Source of the DNA: DASQHY01 sp035602605 | Lineage (GTDB): Bacteria > Acidobacteriota > Terriglobia > Acidiferrales > UBA7541 | Direction of reading: 5' to 3' | Assembly: GCA_035602605.1 (NCBI GenBank) | Contig: DATNLZ010000010.1 | Coordinates: 1-61,441 of the forward strand | Length of the DNA: 61,441 nt | Shown here: piece by piece, positions 54,217-61,441 of the stretch | Numbering within the stretch: position 1 is the first letter of the stretch | How the letters are laid out: every line of letters starts with the position of its first letter | Position numbers and translations under genes: made by a program | The notes under the pieces: generated by a model | What the model saw: the letters and a program-made list of their open reading frames with translations, nothing else | What the model was told of the DNA's origin: nothing | Databases searched by the model: none

Positions 54217-55614
54217 TCAGCTTGGCGTTCCTGAATAGCTTTGCCGGCGCACAAATCGGCCAGCTCCGGCGCGGCCGACGAATTTTCCATTGTCGATGAC
54301 TGGACGGCCGCGCGAGAGCACTAGTTTCGCTGCGCCCGTGGTGCGAATTCCCTCGAACATGGAATAATCCACGCGCATATGATGGGTTGAGGCGCTGATG
54401 ACCTGCTCCTCATGGGGATCAAAGATCACCACGTCCGCATCTGCCCCCACAGCAATCGTTCCCTTTTGCGGATACAGGCCGAACAGTTTGGCCGGCGCGG
54501 TGGAAACCAGCTCCACAAAGCGATTAACCGAGAAGCGTTTGCCGTGCACGCCACCGGTGTACACAAGGCTCAGGCGGTGCTCGATGCCTGGCCCACCGTT
54601 TGGTATTTTCGTGAAATCGTCTTTACCCAGTTCCTTTTGCTCCTTAAAGCAGAAGGGACAATGATCGGTGGAAACCACTTGCAAGGTGTCGCGCGCGAGG
54701 CCTTGCCAGAGTTTTTCCTGGTGCCATTTTTCGCGAAGCGGCGGGGTGAACACATATTTGGCACCTTCGAATCCGGGAACATCGAAATTGTCGATGGAAA
54801 GAAATAAATATTGCGGGCAGGTTTCGGCATACGCGGGCAACCCGCGGTCGCGAGCCTCACGAACTTTTTCTAGCGCTTCGTTGCACGAGAGATGCACGAT
54901 ATAGACGGGCGCTCCGGCCATCTCCGCGAGTGCGATGGCCCGCGAGGTCGCTTCCGCTTCAGCGGTCGTGGGACGAGTGAGCGCGTGATACTTGGGAGCT
55001 CGTTTTCCTTCGGCCAGCGCACGCTGCACAATCACGTCTATTGCGCCGCCGTTTTCCGCGTGCATGCAAATCAGGCCGCCATGGGTGGCCGCCTGAGACA
55101 TGGCGCGGAAGATGGTCGCGTCATCGAGCATGAATACCCCCGGATAAGCCATAAAAAGTTTGAAGCTGCTAACACCCTCACGCACGAGTTGTCCCATCTC
55201 TTCGAGCTGCGCAGCGCCAAGGTCAGTGATGATGCAATGAAACGCGTAGTCGGCCACCGCTTTACCATCCGCTTTTTTCATCCAGGTTTCAAAGGCCTGG
55301 CGAAGAGTTTGCCCTTTATATTGAATGGCGAAATCGATGAGTGTGGTTGTGCCGCCAAAGGCCGCGGCGATCGTACCGGACTCGAAATCATCGGCGCTGG
55401 TGGTGCCGCCGAAAGGCATATCCAGGTGTGTGTGGACGTCAATTCCCCCGGGCATGACATAGCGGCCTGCGGCATCGATTACGCGGCTAGCATTTTCGGC
55501 GGGGAGTTGCGCGGCAATGGCAGAAAACGTTTCGCCGCTGATCCCCAGGTCGGCGGCATAGCTGTCGGTAGCTGTAACGATCGTGCCGTTCTTGATGATG
55601 GTATCGAAACGCAT
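54217..55614 (-). CDS. hydA: Dihydropyrimidinase / D-hydantoinase
   Basis: 465 residues from ATG 55614 (GGAGG eight bases upstream). Metal-dependent amidohydrolase: HTH motif (His61, His63) in GGIDVHTHLDMPFGG, bridging carboxylated lysine Lys152 (SSFKLFMAYPG), then CMHAENG, YIVHLSCNEALE and STDHCPF. Hydrolyses the ring of dihydrouracil, dihydrothymine or 5-substituted hydantoins to N-carbamoyl acids; the next-step enzyme is encoded at 59.9 kb on the same strand. This supports a pyrimidine/hydantoin degradation cluster. Confidence 0.95.
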   Translation of the reverse strand: MRFDTIIKNGTIVTATDSYAADLGISGETFSAIAAQLPAENASRVIDAAGRYVMPGGIDVHTHLDMPFGGTTSADDFESGTIAAAFGGTTTLIDFAIQYKGQTLRQAFETWMKKADGKAVADYAFHCIITDLGAAQLEEMGQLVREGVSSFKLFMAYPGVFMLDDATIFRAMSQAATHGGLICMHAENGGAIDVIVQRALAEGKRAPKYHALTRPTTAEAEATSRAIALAEMAGAPVYIVHLSCNEALEKVREARDRGLPAYAETCPQYLFLSIDNFDVPGFEGAKYVFTPPLREKWHQEKLWQGLARDTLQVVSTDHCPFCFKEQKELGKDDFTKIPNGGPGIEHRLSLVYTGGVHGKRFSVNRFVELVSTAPAKLFGLYPQKGTIAVGADADVVIFDPHEEQVISASTHHMRVDYSMFEGIRTTGAAKLVLSRGRPVIDNGKFVGRAGAGRFVRRQSYSGTPS

Positions 55615-55815
55615 GGCCAAGCCTCCGGCGAACCAAGAACTTAACACAGGACAATCGTCCTGTCCGCTTCGATGCGAATTGCTTGGTGATAGCCGAGATT
55701 TGCGCTGAACCTTTGCTTTGTCTTGGGAGAATTTCCGTACCTGAGCGGTATTGCGCGCGGAACGCGCACGGTATAGTCTCAGGCCGCTAGGCCGATGCTT
55801 CTTCAAGAGGAGGAA

Positions 55816-57420
55816 ATGATGACCAAGCGGATCGAGCGCGCTCCAGAGAGTATAAGCGTCAGCAAATTTTGGAGTGAAGGGTCATTCGGGGCGCTCGCAA
55901 ATCGCCGCGCTTTTTTGCAGGGTGCTGCGGCCACTGCTGCCGCGCTGGTGTGGCCGCGCTGGAGTCGGGCCCACGCGCACGCTAAGGCCCAGACTGGCAG
56001 CTGGCCTGCGGTTCGCGCGGAAATCGCGAAGCGCCACGACGCGGCCGTGGAACGTCTGCAGACATGGATCAAACAGCCCTCCATCGCTGCCGAAAACCGC
56101 GGAATGAACGAGGGCTGTGACCTGACCATGCGCATGCTTCGCGATGCCGGATTCGATACGGTCAGGAGGATTTCGACAGACGGCCAGCCGGGCATCTGGG
56201 CCACCCTCGACGCCGGAGCTCCGCGCACGTTCGGTTTGTACTTCATGTATGACGTGAAACAGGCGGATCCGGCGGAGTGGAGCTCGCCGCCTTTTGCGGC
56301 CAACATTGTCGAGAAGCCTGGGCTTGGAAAAGTGATTGTAGGGCGCGGCGCGGTAAATCAGAAAGGGCCGGAGGCGACATTGCTGGCGGCGCTCCACGCC
56401 ATCCGCGGCGCAGGCCAGAAGCTTCCCGTGAACCTGGTGTTTGTGGCCGAGGGAGAGGAGGAGATCGGCTCACCGCACTTTCCGCAGATTGTGCGAAGCA
56501 CCGAGGTACAGGCGGCGTTCAAGCGGTGCAGCGGAATCTTTATGCCTAATGCTTCGCAGGGGCTCGACGGTGAGGTAACCATGACCCTCGGCGCGAAGGG
56601 CGTAGTGGAGCTCGAACTGGTTTCGAGCGGCGAGCGCTGGGGCCGCGGACCGCGCAAGGATGTGCATTCCAGTAACAAGGCGCGGCTGGATAGTCCGGCA
56701 TGGCATTTGGTGGAGGCCCTGGCAACGCTGGTGTCACCCGACGGAAATGAACCGGTCATCGAGGGCTTTGCGGCGAAGGCGCGTCCGCTTTCCTCCGCCG
56801 AAAAAGCGATGATTGCGGCGGCCGCTCGGCGGCTGGATGAAACGACCGCGAAAAAGTTGCTGGGAGTCAATCGTTGGGTGCACGACGCGGGCTGGCGCGA
56901 AGCACTTGAATTGCTCGTGTCGCGGCCCACGGTGAACATCGAGGGCCTAGTGGGCGGCTACACGGGTCCGGGCGGAAAGACCATCCTTCCGGGTCGAGCC
57001 GTTGCGAAGATGGATATGCGGCTCGTGCCGGACATGACCGCGGCAGAAGCGCTTGCAGCGCTCAAGGCGCACCTGGCAAAACATGGCTTCGAGGACATCG
57101 AGGTCAACATGACGGGCGGTTACGATCCGACAAGCACGCCGGCCGATGCCGCGATCATCCGCGCGGAGACAGCGGTGTACAAAAGAAGCGGAATCGACCC
57201 GGTGGTTCTACCACGGAATGCCGGCTCGTGGCCGGGCTATGTCTTCACCGGAGAGCCCCTGCGCCTTGCTGCAGGCCACTTCGGGCTGGGGCACGGCAGC
57301 GGGGCGCACGCGCCGGATGAGTACTTTGTTATCGAGTCAGCGAATCCGAAAGTGCAGGGCATGGACGGCGCGGCGTACTCGTTTGTCGAATACTTGCACG
57401 AACTAGCGGTTACGACTTAA
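55816..57420 (+). CDS. Tat-exported M20-family hydrolase with altered metal site
   Basis: About 534 residues; AAGAGGAGGAA directly precedes ATG 55816. NRRAFLQGAAATAAALVW at ~29-46 is a Tat signal peptide, so it is exported folded. The M20 fold is clear (RGMNEGCDLTMRMLRDAGFD, VAEGEEEIGSPHF, TGPGGKTILPGRAVAKMDMRLVP, GLGHGSGAHAPDEYF), but ligand positions differ: the first metal His (HxD) is Met144 (YFMYDVK) and the bridging Asp is Asn181 (GAVNQKGP). Glu214/215 and the late His remain. It might bind one metal, or act on a different bond. Divergent from hydA; the pyrimidine link is only positional. Confidence 0.85.
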   Translation: MMTKRIERAPESISVSKFWSEGSFGALANRRAFLQGAAATAAALVWPRWSRAHAHAKAQTGSWPAVRAEIAKRHDAAVERLQTWIKQPSIAAENRGMNEGCDLTMRMLRDAGFDTVRRISTDGQPGIWATLDAGAPRTFGLYFMYDVKQADPAEWSSPPFAANIVEKPGLGKVIVGRGAVNQKGPEATLLAALHAIRGAGQKLPVNLVFVAEGEEEIGSPHFPQIVRSTEVQAAFKRCSGIFMPNASQGLDGEVTMTLGAKGVVELELVSSGERWGRGPRKDVHSSNKARLDSPAWHLVEALATLVSPDGNEPVIEGFAAKARPLSSAEKAMIAAAARRLDETTAKKLLGVNRWVHDAGWREALELLVSRPTVNIEGLVGGYTGPGGKTILPGRAVAKMDMRLVPDMTAAEALAALKAHLAKHGFEDIEVNMTGGYDPTSTPADAAIIRAETAVYKRSGIDPVVLPRNAGSWPGYVFTGEPLRLAAGHFGLGHGSGAHAPDEYFVIESANPKVQGMDGAAYSFVEYLHELAVTT

Positions 57421-57455
57421 GAAGGTTTCTGGGCTCGCTCGCCTGCATAGCTAAG

Positions 57456-58448
57456 CTAGGACTTATGCGAGAGTATTAGACTGCGGTAGATGTCGAGGGT
57501 CTGCTCTTCTTCGCCGCACATGAGGTAGATATTGAACTGTGTGACCCCGATGCGTCGCAGATGCTCAAGCTTTTTTGTATGTGCGGCGACAGGACCGACC
57601 AGGCAAAAGCGGTCGACAATTTCATCGGTCACGAAGCTGGCGTTGTCGCTGCCGACTTCGGCGTGATGGAGATAGTCGTACTTCCCGCGATTGCGCACAT
57701 AGGAAACCAGTGTTGCGGGAAGCTCCTCGGGCTTGTAACGCGAGATTAAATCCATGACGTGATTGGAGACCAGAGCGGGAAACCAGCGCACCCGTTCTCG
57801 CGCCAGCGCCAAATCTTCTGACACCCACACCGGTGCGGCGGCCATGACCTCGATCTTCTGTGGATCGCGTCCGGCCTCTTTGGCGCCTTCGCGAACGAAG
57901 CCGAGGCACCATTCGATCAGGTCAGGGTCGGCGAACTGGAGAATCACGCCGTTGGCGATGCGCCCGGCAGTGCGAAGCGCTTTGGGTCCGTAGCCAGCCA
58001 CCCAGACGGGAGGAATTCCTGCGGAGGCCCAGGCGAGGCGTGTGTTCACGCCGTCGAGTTCGACAGGTTTACCCGCGTTGAGGTCGCGGAAAATGCGCAC
58101 GAATTCTTCGAGATAATCGAGTGTTGTGGGCTTCTTTCCGAGAACCCGCCGCGAACTATCACCGCGCCCGATGCCCATATCCATGCGTCCACCGGACGCG
58201 AGATTGAGCGTGGCAAAAAGGCTGGAAGAAACCGTGACGTCGCGCACCGCAGGGTTGGTGACACACGTCCCGAGGCGCATTTTTTTGGTGTTCGCGGCCA
58301 TCAAGGCGAGCAGCGGAAACGGATCCATCCACAGAACGTGCGAGTCAAACATCCAGCCGTAGCTGAAACCGGCCGCTTCCGCCTGCCGGGTTAGGCTGAC
58401 AATACGTTCGATCGACATATCCGGCTTGAACGTGATGCCAAATTCCAT
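57456..58448 (-). CDS. LLM-class flavin oxidoreductase (F420/FMN-dependent)
   Basis: A 330-residue luciferase-like monooxygenase fold: MEFGITFKPDMSIERIVSLT, AANTKKMRLGTCVTNPAVRD, GRMDMGIGRGDSSRRVLG, PPVWVAGYGPKALRTAGRIANGVIL broken at VAGYGPKALR, and GPVAAHTKKLEHLRRIGV. It resembles the CPS_4043-type proteins that co-occur with dihydropyrimidinase genes. The operon context (between hydA and the NCS1 permease) suggests an oxidative or reductive step in pyrimidine catabolism; the reaction is not proven. Confidence 0.85.
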   Translation of the reverse strand: MEFGITFKPDMSIERIVSLTRQAEAAGFSYGWMFDSHVLWMDPFPLLALMAANTKKMRLGTCVTNPAVRDVTVSSSLFATLNLASGGRMDMGIGRGDSSRRVLGKKPTTLDYLEEFVRIFRDLNAGKPVELDGVNTRLAWASAGIPPVWVAGYGPKALRTAGRIANGVILQFADPDLIEWCLGFVREGAKEAGRDPQKIEVMAAAPVWVSEDLALARERVRWFPALVSNHVMDLISRYKPEELPATLVSYVRNRGKYDYLHHAEVGSDNASFVTDEIVDRFCLVGPVAAHTKKLEHLRRIGVTQFNIYLMCGEEEQTLDIYRSLILSHKS

Positions 58449-58468
58449 TAAGCCCCCTGACTTTTTTC

Positions 58469-59920
58469 TTAAGCCGCAGCGGTTGTTCCCGAGTGAGCGG
58501 ATGCCATCGATGCCCTGTAGATGACGAAACTGACCGCGAAGCCGACGAACCAGGCGTAATCATAAAGAGTTCGCAATGGAGGGTAGGCGAGGCCCATGAA
58601 TGCAACGCTCGCGCCGGCTGCCAGCGCACCGATGGCACGCCAGTTGAACCCGTGCAAATATTCATACTGCCCGCCGCGACGATAGAGATCCTCGATGCTC
58701 AGAACTTTCTTGCGCACCAGAAAATAGTCGCAGATCAATACACCGGCAATCGGACCAAGAAAGCCGGAATAGCCTACCAGCCAGCCGAAAAGGTAAGTGC
58801 CGTAACTAGCCAACAGCTTCCAGGGCTGCATGGCGATACCCATCGCGCAAGTAATCAGGCCGCCGGTGCGAAAACTGATGCGTCGTGGAGAAAGATTCGA
58901 AAAATCGTTTGCGGGAGAGACGACGTTGGCCGCGACGTTGACATTGAGTGTGGCAGTTAACAGCGCGATCATCGCCAGAACTACGGCCCAAGGGTGGCCC
59001 AACCGGGCCAAGACGGCGACAGGATCCCACAGGGCTTCGCCAAAGATAATCATGGTCGCGGAAGTGACCGCGATGCCGATAAACGAATAAAAGGTCATCG
59101 TCGGGGGCAAGCCCAAGGCTTGGCCTAAAATTTGATCGCGTTGGCTACGAGCATAACGGGTGAAGTCGGGAATGTTGAGCGAGACCGTGGCCCAAAATCC
59201 CACGACGCCGGTGAGCGAAGGCACAAAAAAACGAAAGAACTCGCCAAATGTTTGGAATTTCGAAGGCGTTGCCAGCATCGGCCCGAATCCACCGGCTTTT
59301 TGCTGGGCCCAGAGAAGAAGCGCCAGGCCGATGACCAGTAAGAACGGGGCGGAGATCCCTTGAAGAAAACGAATCGTGTCAATGCCGCGTAGGATGACCA
59401 GTACGTTGAGAAGCCAGAAGAACCCGAAGCACACCGCCGGACCATACAAGACGTGGGCCCAACTCGGCACTAGCGCGATGATCAGTGCATTGATTGCTTC
59501 CCCGCCGATCCATGTCTGGATGCCGAACCAGCCGCAGGCCACCAACGCCCGGAGAATGGCCGGGACGTTTGCGCCCAAGACGCCAAACGAGGCCCGCGCG
59601 AATACCGGGAAGGGAATGCCATAGCGCGCTCCAGCGTGCGCATTCAACAACATCGGGACGAGCACCAGCACATTGCCGAGGAAAACCGTGAACAACGCCT
59701 GCTTCCAATTCATTCCTCCTGCGATCATTCCGCTCGCCAGCATGTAGGTGGGGATGTTGACGCTCATCGAGATCCACAGGGCGGCGTAGTTGTAGGTGCG
59801 CCAAGTGCGGCGCTCGGGCGGTACCGGGGCAAGATCCTTATTGTAAAGGGAACTGCTGCGGATGATTTCGGCGGCAAGGGAAGCCGTGCGGGCATCTGAG
59901 GAATCAAGAGATTCGGTCAA
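58469..59920 (-). CDS. NCS1-family pyrimidine/hydantoin permease
   Basis: 483 residues, about 12 membrane helices. NCS1 landmarks: DLAPVPPERRTWRTYNYAALWISMSVNI broken at PPERRTW, GARYGIPFPVFARASFGVLGANVPAILRALVACGWFGIQTWIGG with FARASFG and WFGIQTWIGG, SLNIPDFTRYA, GVLICDYFLVRK. This is the family of uracil/allantoin/hydantoin (Mhp1-like) transporters using Na+ or H+. It sits between the LLM oxidoreductase and the ureidopropionase genes on the same strand and probably imports the substrate for the cluster. Confidence 0.93.
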   Translation of the reverse strand: MTESLDSSDARTASLAAEIIRSSSLYNKDLAPVPPERRTWRTYNYAALWISMSVNIPTYMLASGMIAGGMNWKQALFTVFLGNVLVLVPMLLNAHAGARYGIPFPVFARASFGVLGANVPAILRALVACGWFGIQTWIGGEAINALIIALVPSWAHVLYGPAVCFGFFWLLNVLVILRGIDTIRFLQGISAPFLLVIGLALLLWAQQKAGGFGPMLATPSKFQTFGEFFRFFVPSLTGVVGFWATVSLNIPDFTRYARSQRDQILGQALGLPPTMTFYSFIGIAVTSATMIIFGEALWDPVAVLARLGHPWAVVLAMIALLTATLNVNVAANVVSPANDFSNLSPRRISFRTGGLITCAMGIAMQPWKLLASYGTYLFGWLVGYSGFLGPIAGVLICDYFLVRKKVLSIEDLYRRGGQYEYLHGFNWRAIGALAAGASVAFMGLAYPPLRTLYDYAWFVGFAVSFVIYRASMASAHSGTTAAA

Positions 59921-59947
59921 TGTGGTTTGATCATTCCCTAGTTGGCT

Positions 59948-60850
59948 TTAGTTGGCGGTTTCCGCGCGATCGATGGCCCGCGTACGCGTGATCTCGCCAT
60001 AAGACTCCGGGCGCCGGTCGCGATAAAACTGCCAGGTATCGCGCACTTGCTGAATTTCATCGAGATTGAGGTCGGCAACCAGCAGTTCGTCTTTATCGCG
60101 ACTGGCCTGCGCCACAATTTTCCCCCGCGGATTGCAGAAATAGCTTTTACCGTAGAACTCGCCAATTTTCCATGGGTGCTCGACACCCACGCGATTAATG
60201 GCCGCCACAAAATAGGCGTTGGCCACCGCGTGAGAGGGCTGCTCGAGCTCCCACAAATATTCCGAGAGCCCGGCCACGGTAGCGGAGGGATTGTAAACAA
60301 TCTCCGCGCCGTTCAGACCCAGAACCCGGGCACCCTCGGGAAAATGCCGGTCGTAGCAGATGTACACGCCAACGCGCGCGTACCGCGTATCGAACACCGG
60401 ATAGCCAGCATTGCCAGGCGTGAAATAAAACTTCTCCCAAAAGCCCGGATGGCAGTGCGGAATATGATGTTTGCGATATTTACCCAGGAAACGCCCGTCG
60501 GCGTCGATAACCGCAGCGGTATTGAAATAGACGCCGGTCATCTCCACTTCGTACACCGGCACAACCAGCACCATGCGATAACGCTTGGCAAGTTTTTGCA
60601 TGCGGCTGACCGTAGGCCCGTCAGGCACACGCTCGGTCAATTCATACCAGCGGGTCTGCTGCTCGGCGCAAAAGTAAGGTCCGTAGAAAAGTTCTTGCAA
60701 ACCCAGAACTTGCACCTTGCGCTTGGCTGCGGCCGCGATCATGCGCTCGTGCTTCGCGATCATTTTCTTCTTGATCTCGGCAAGAGAGTGCTTTGCCGGC
60801 GACCACTCACAATGCGCCTGAATCAGACCACAACGGACGAGGCGAGCCAT
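59948..60850 (-). CDS. Beta-ureidopropionase / N-carbamoyl amino acid hydrolase
   Basis: 300 residues from ATG 60850 (GGAGGGA upstream). Nitrilase-superfamily catalytic triad: Glu53 (LGLQELFYGPYFC), Lys127 (KYRKHHIPH), Cys165 (GVYICYDRHFPE). The HCHPGFWEKFYF and YFNTAAVIDADG segments are typical of beta-ureidopropionase/N-carbamoylputrescine amidase relatives. It would release CO2 and NH3 from N-carbamoyl-beta-alanine, forming beta-alanine after dihydropyrimidinase. Beta-alanine also feeds panC, 22 kb away. First gene in the leftward catabolic run; the 590 bp to its right hold no clear gene. Confidence 0.93.
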   Translation of the reverse strand: MARLVRCGLIQAHCEWSPAKHSLAEIKKKMIAKHERMIAAAAKRKVQVLGLQELFYGPYFCAEQQTRWYELTERVPDGPTVSRMQKLAKRYRMVLVVPVYEVEMTGVYFNTAAVIDADGRFLGKYRKHHIPHCHPGFWEKFYFTPGNAGYPVFDTRYARVGVYICYDRHFPEGARVLGLNGAEIVYNPSATVAGLSEYLWELEQPSHAVANAYFVAAINRVGVEHPWKIGEFYGKSYFCNPRGKIVAQASRDKDELLVADLNLDEIQQVRDTWQFYRDRRPESYGEITRTRAIDRAETAN

Positions 60851-61441
60851 CTTGTCCCTCCACACAAATCCACGGCGCCAGTCTACTCTGCAGGCCTCGA
60901 GTACGACAAGGCTGCCTTTACCGAGCGCGTTGCGGGAACCTTTTTCCGCGGGGCCAGCGATGACCAGAGCGGGCGCCAGACGAGAAAGCTTTTGCGGCGT
61001 CGCTGCTAGAATAGGGTGCGAAAAAGCCGCTAGCCCCTTGGGGGAATGACGACTCGGAGGGCCGTGAAAACGTCTCTCTCGTCCGCTGCCATTCGCGCGA
61101 TCACCGCGCGCCTTAACCGGGCGGCGGACATCGCATTTTCCATTTGCCTCCGCGAAAAACTCCCCTCGTGCCGTTGAGTTTCCGAGTCATTCAATGGGTT
61201 TCCGTAGGCTGTAGCGCTGCTCTTGTCTGGATGCCGGCCAGAATTGTCCTGTCAACGCAAAGTAGAAATGTCCGGGTTTTAGCAAGATAGAAATGTCCGG
61301 TTCCAAGGTTTTCTCCAAGGGTGATCTGCGGGCACATGGTATTTGGTTTTGATTTTGTTTTGGGGTTTTGGTTTTTGTTCCGCGAGTCCTGGAGGCCGTA
61401 GGCCGAAAGGACTTGCGGACGGCCGCACAGGTTCGGGACAG
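60851..61441. other. Right-edge region without a clear gene
   Basis: 590 bp upstream of the ureidopropionase gene. A 44-codon frame at 61046-61180 has no recognisable product. At 61252-61300 repeats suggest a mobile-element end. The sequence beyond, about 140 bp, is T/G-rich then GC-rich and carries no gene within the window. Confidence 0.4.
61252..61311 (+). mobile_element. Probable insertion-sequence terminus
   Basis: The 13-bp direct repeat TAGAAATGTCCGG occurs at 61263-61275 and 61288-61300, 25 bp apart, after TGTCAACGCAAAG at ~61250. Closely spaced repeats of this kind are transposase-binding sites at the ends of several IS families (for example IS21-like). No transposase lies inside the window, so the family cannot be confirmed. 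Confidence 0.4.

Noticed and set aside
54892..55644. 250-codon frame opposite the dihydropyrimidinase gene
   Set aside because: High-GC shadow frame of a clearly real gene.
59942..61009. 355-codon frame opposite the ureidopropionase gene
   Set aside because: The opposite strand encodes an enzyme with a complete catalytic triad; this frame matches no family.
61046..61180. 44-codon frame near the right edge
   Set aside because: Arginine/alanine-rich composition, weak ribosome-binding site and no recognisable product.

Overview
The window reads as chromosomal DNA of a GC-rich Gram-negative heterotroph, most likely an Acidobacteriota member. The evidence is two giant Oar-like TonB-dependent receptors (TBDRs) with N-terminal carboxypeptidase-regulatory folds, many signal-peptide proteins, wHTH and BlaI/M56 regulators, and a long ThyX-like protein. 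The phylum is inferred from gene style; no rRNA or marker gene settles it. I saw no tRNA, rRNA, CRISPR array or phage genes.

Layout. 0.1-1.4 kb: homoserine dehydrogenase. 1.6-16.8 kb: an unusual island with six paralogous PstS-like periplasmic binding proteins (two leftward, four rightward), an Oar-like TBDR, a PepSY membrane protein, an OmpR/PhoB-type two-component system and a beta-propeller protein, with no ABC permease or ATPase. 17.0-22.9 kb: a second Oar-like TBDR, a PDC-like secreted protein, a wHTH regulator and a small secreted protein. A 28-bp operator-like box occurs five times (3901, 3991, 13120, 15455, 21220). Each copy has the same orientation relative to a gene: the two-component operon, the leftward binding-protein operon, both TBDRs, and a deleted third TBDR of which only the last 28 codons survive at 13144-13227. 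I read this as one regulon for nutrient scavenging, possibly phosphorus because of the PstS fold and the Pho-box-like 11-bp repeat; the ligand is unproven.

23.1-26.7 kb: a BlaI repressor and M56 protease divergent from a third TBDR, with a perfect BlaI-type inverted repeat between them. 26.9-38.6 kb: GH20 hexosaminidase, a double-length ThyX-like protein, small membrane and secreted proteins, a Rieske oxygenase, a TrxR-like flavoprotein without its cysteines, a DUF1624 protein, and pantothenate synthesis (panB, DinB, panC).

38.7-41.4 kb: a glycine-zipper protein, a Bcp/PrxQ peroxiredoxin whose peroxidatic cysteine codon is TGA followed by a SECIS-like hairpin (a probable selenoprotein), and gatB. 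41.4-48.5 kb: a complete cobalamin uptake and salvage locus (btuF-C-D, riboswitch, btuB, DUF71 amidoligase, DUF6580) with two cobalamin riboswitches. 48.6-54.1 kb: enoyl-CoA hydratase, thiolase, GH2 exo-glucosaminidase-like enzyme and a small membrane protein. 54.2-60.9 kb: a reductive pyrimidine/hydantoin catabolic cluster (dihydropyrimidinase, LLM flavin oxidoreductase, NCS1 permease, beta-ureidopropionase) with a Tat-exported M20 hydrolase whose metal ligands are altered. The right edge carries repeats that look like an insertion-sequence end.
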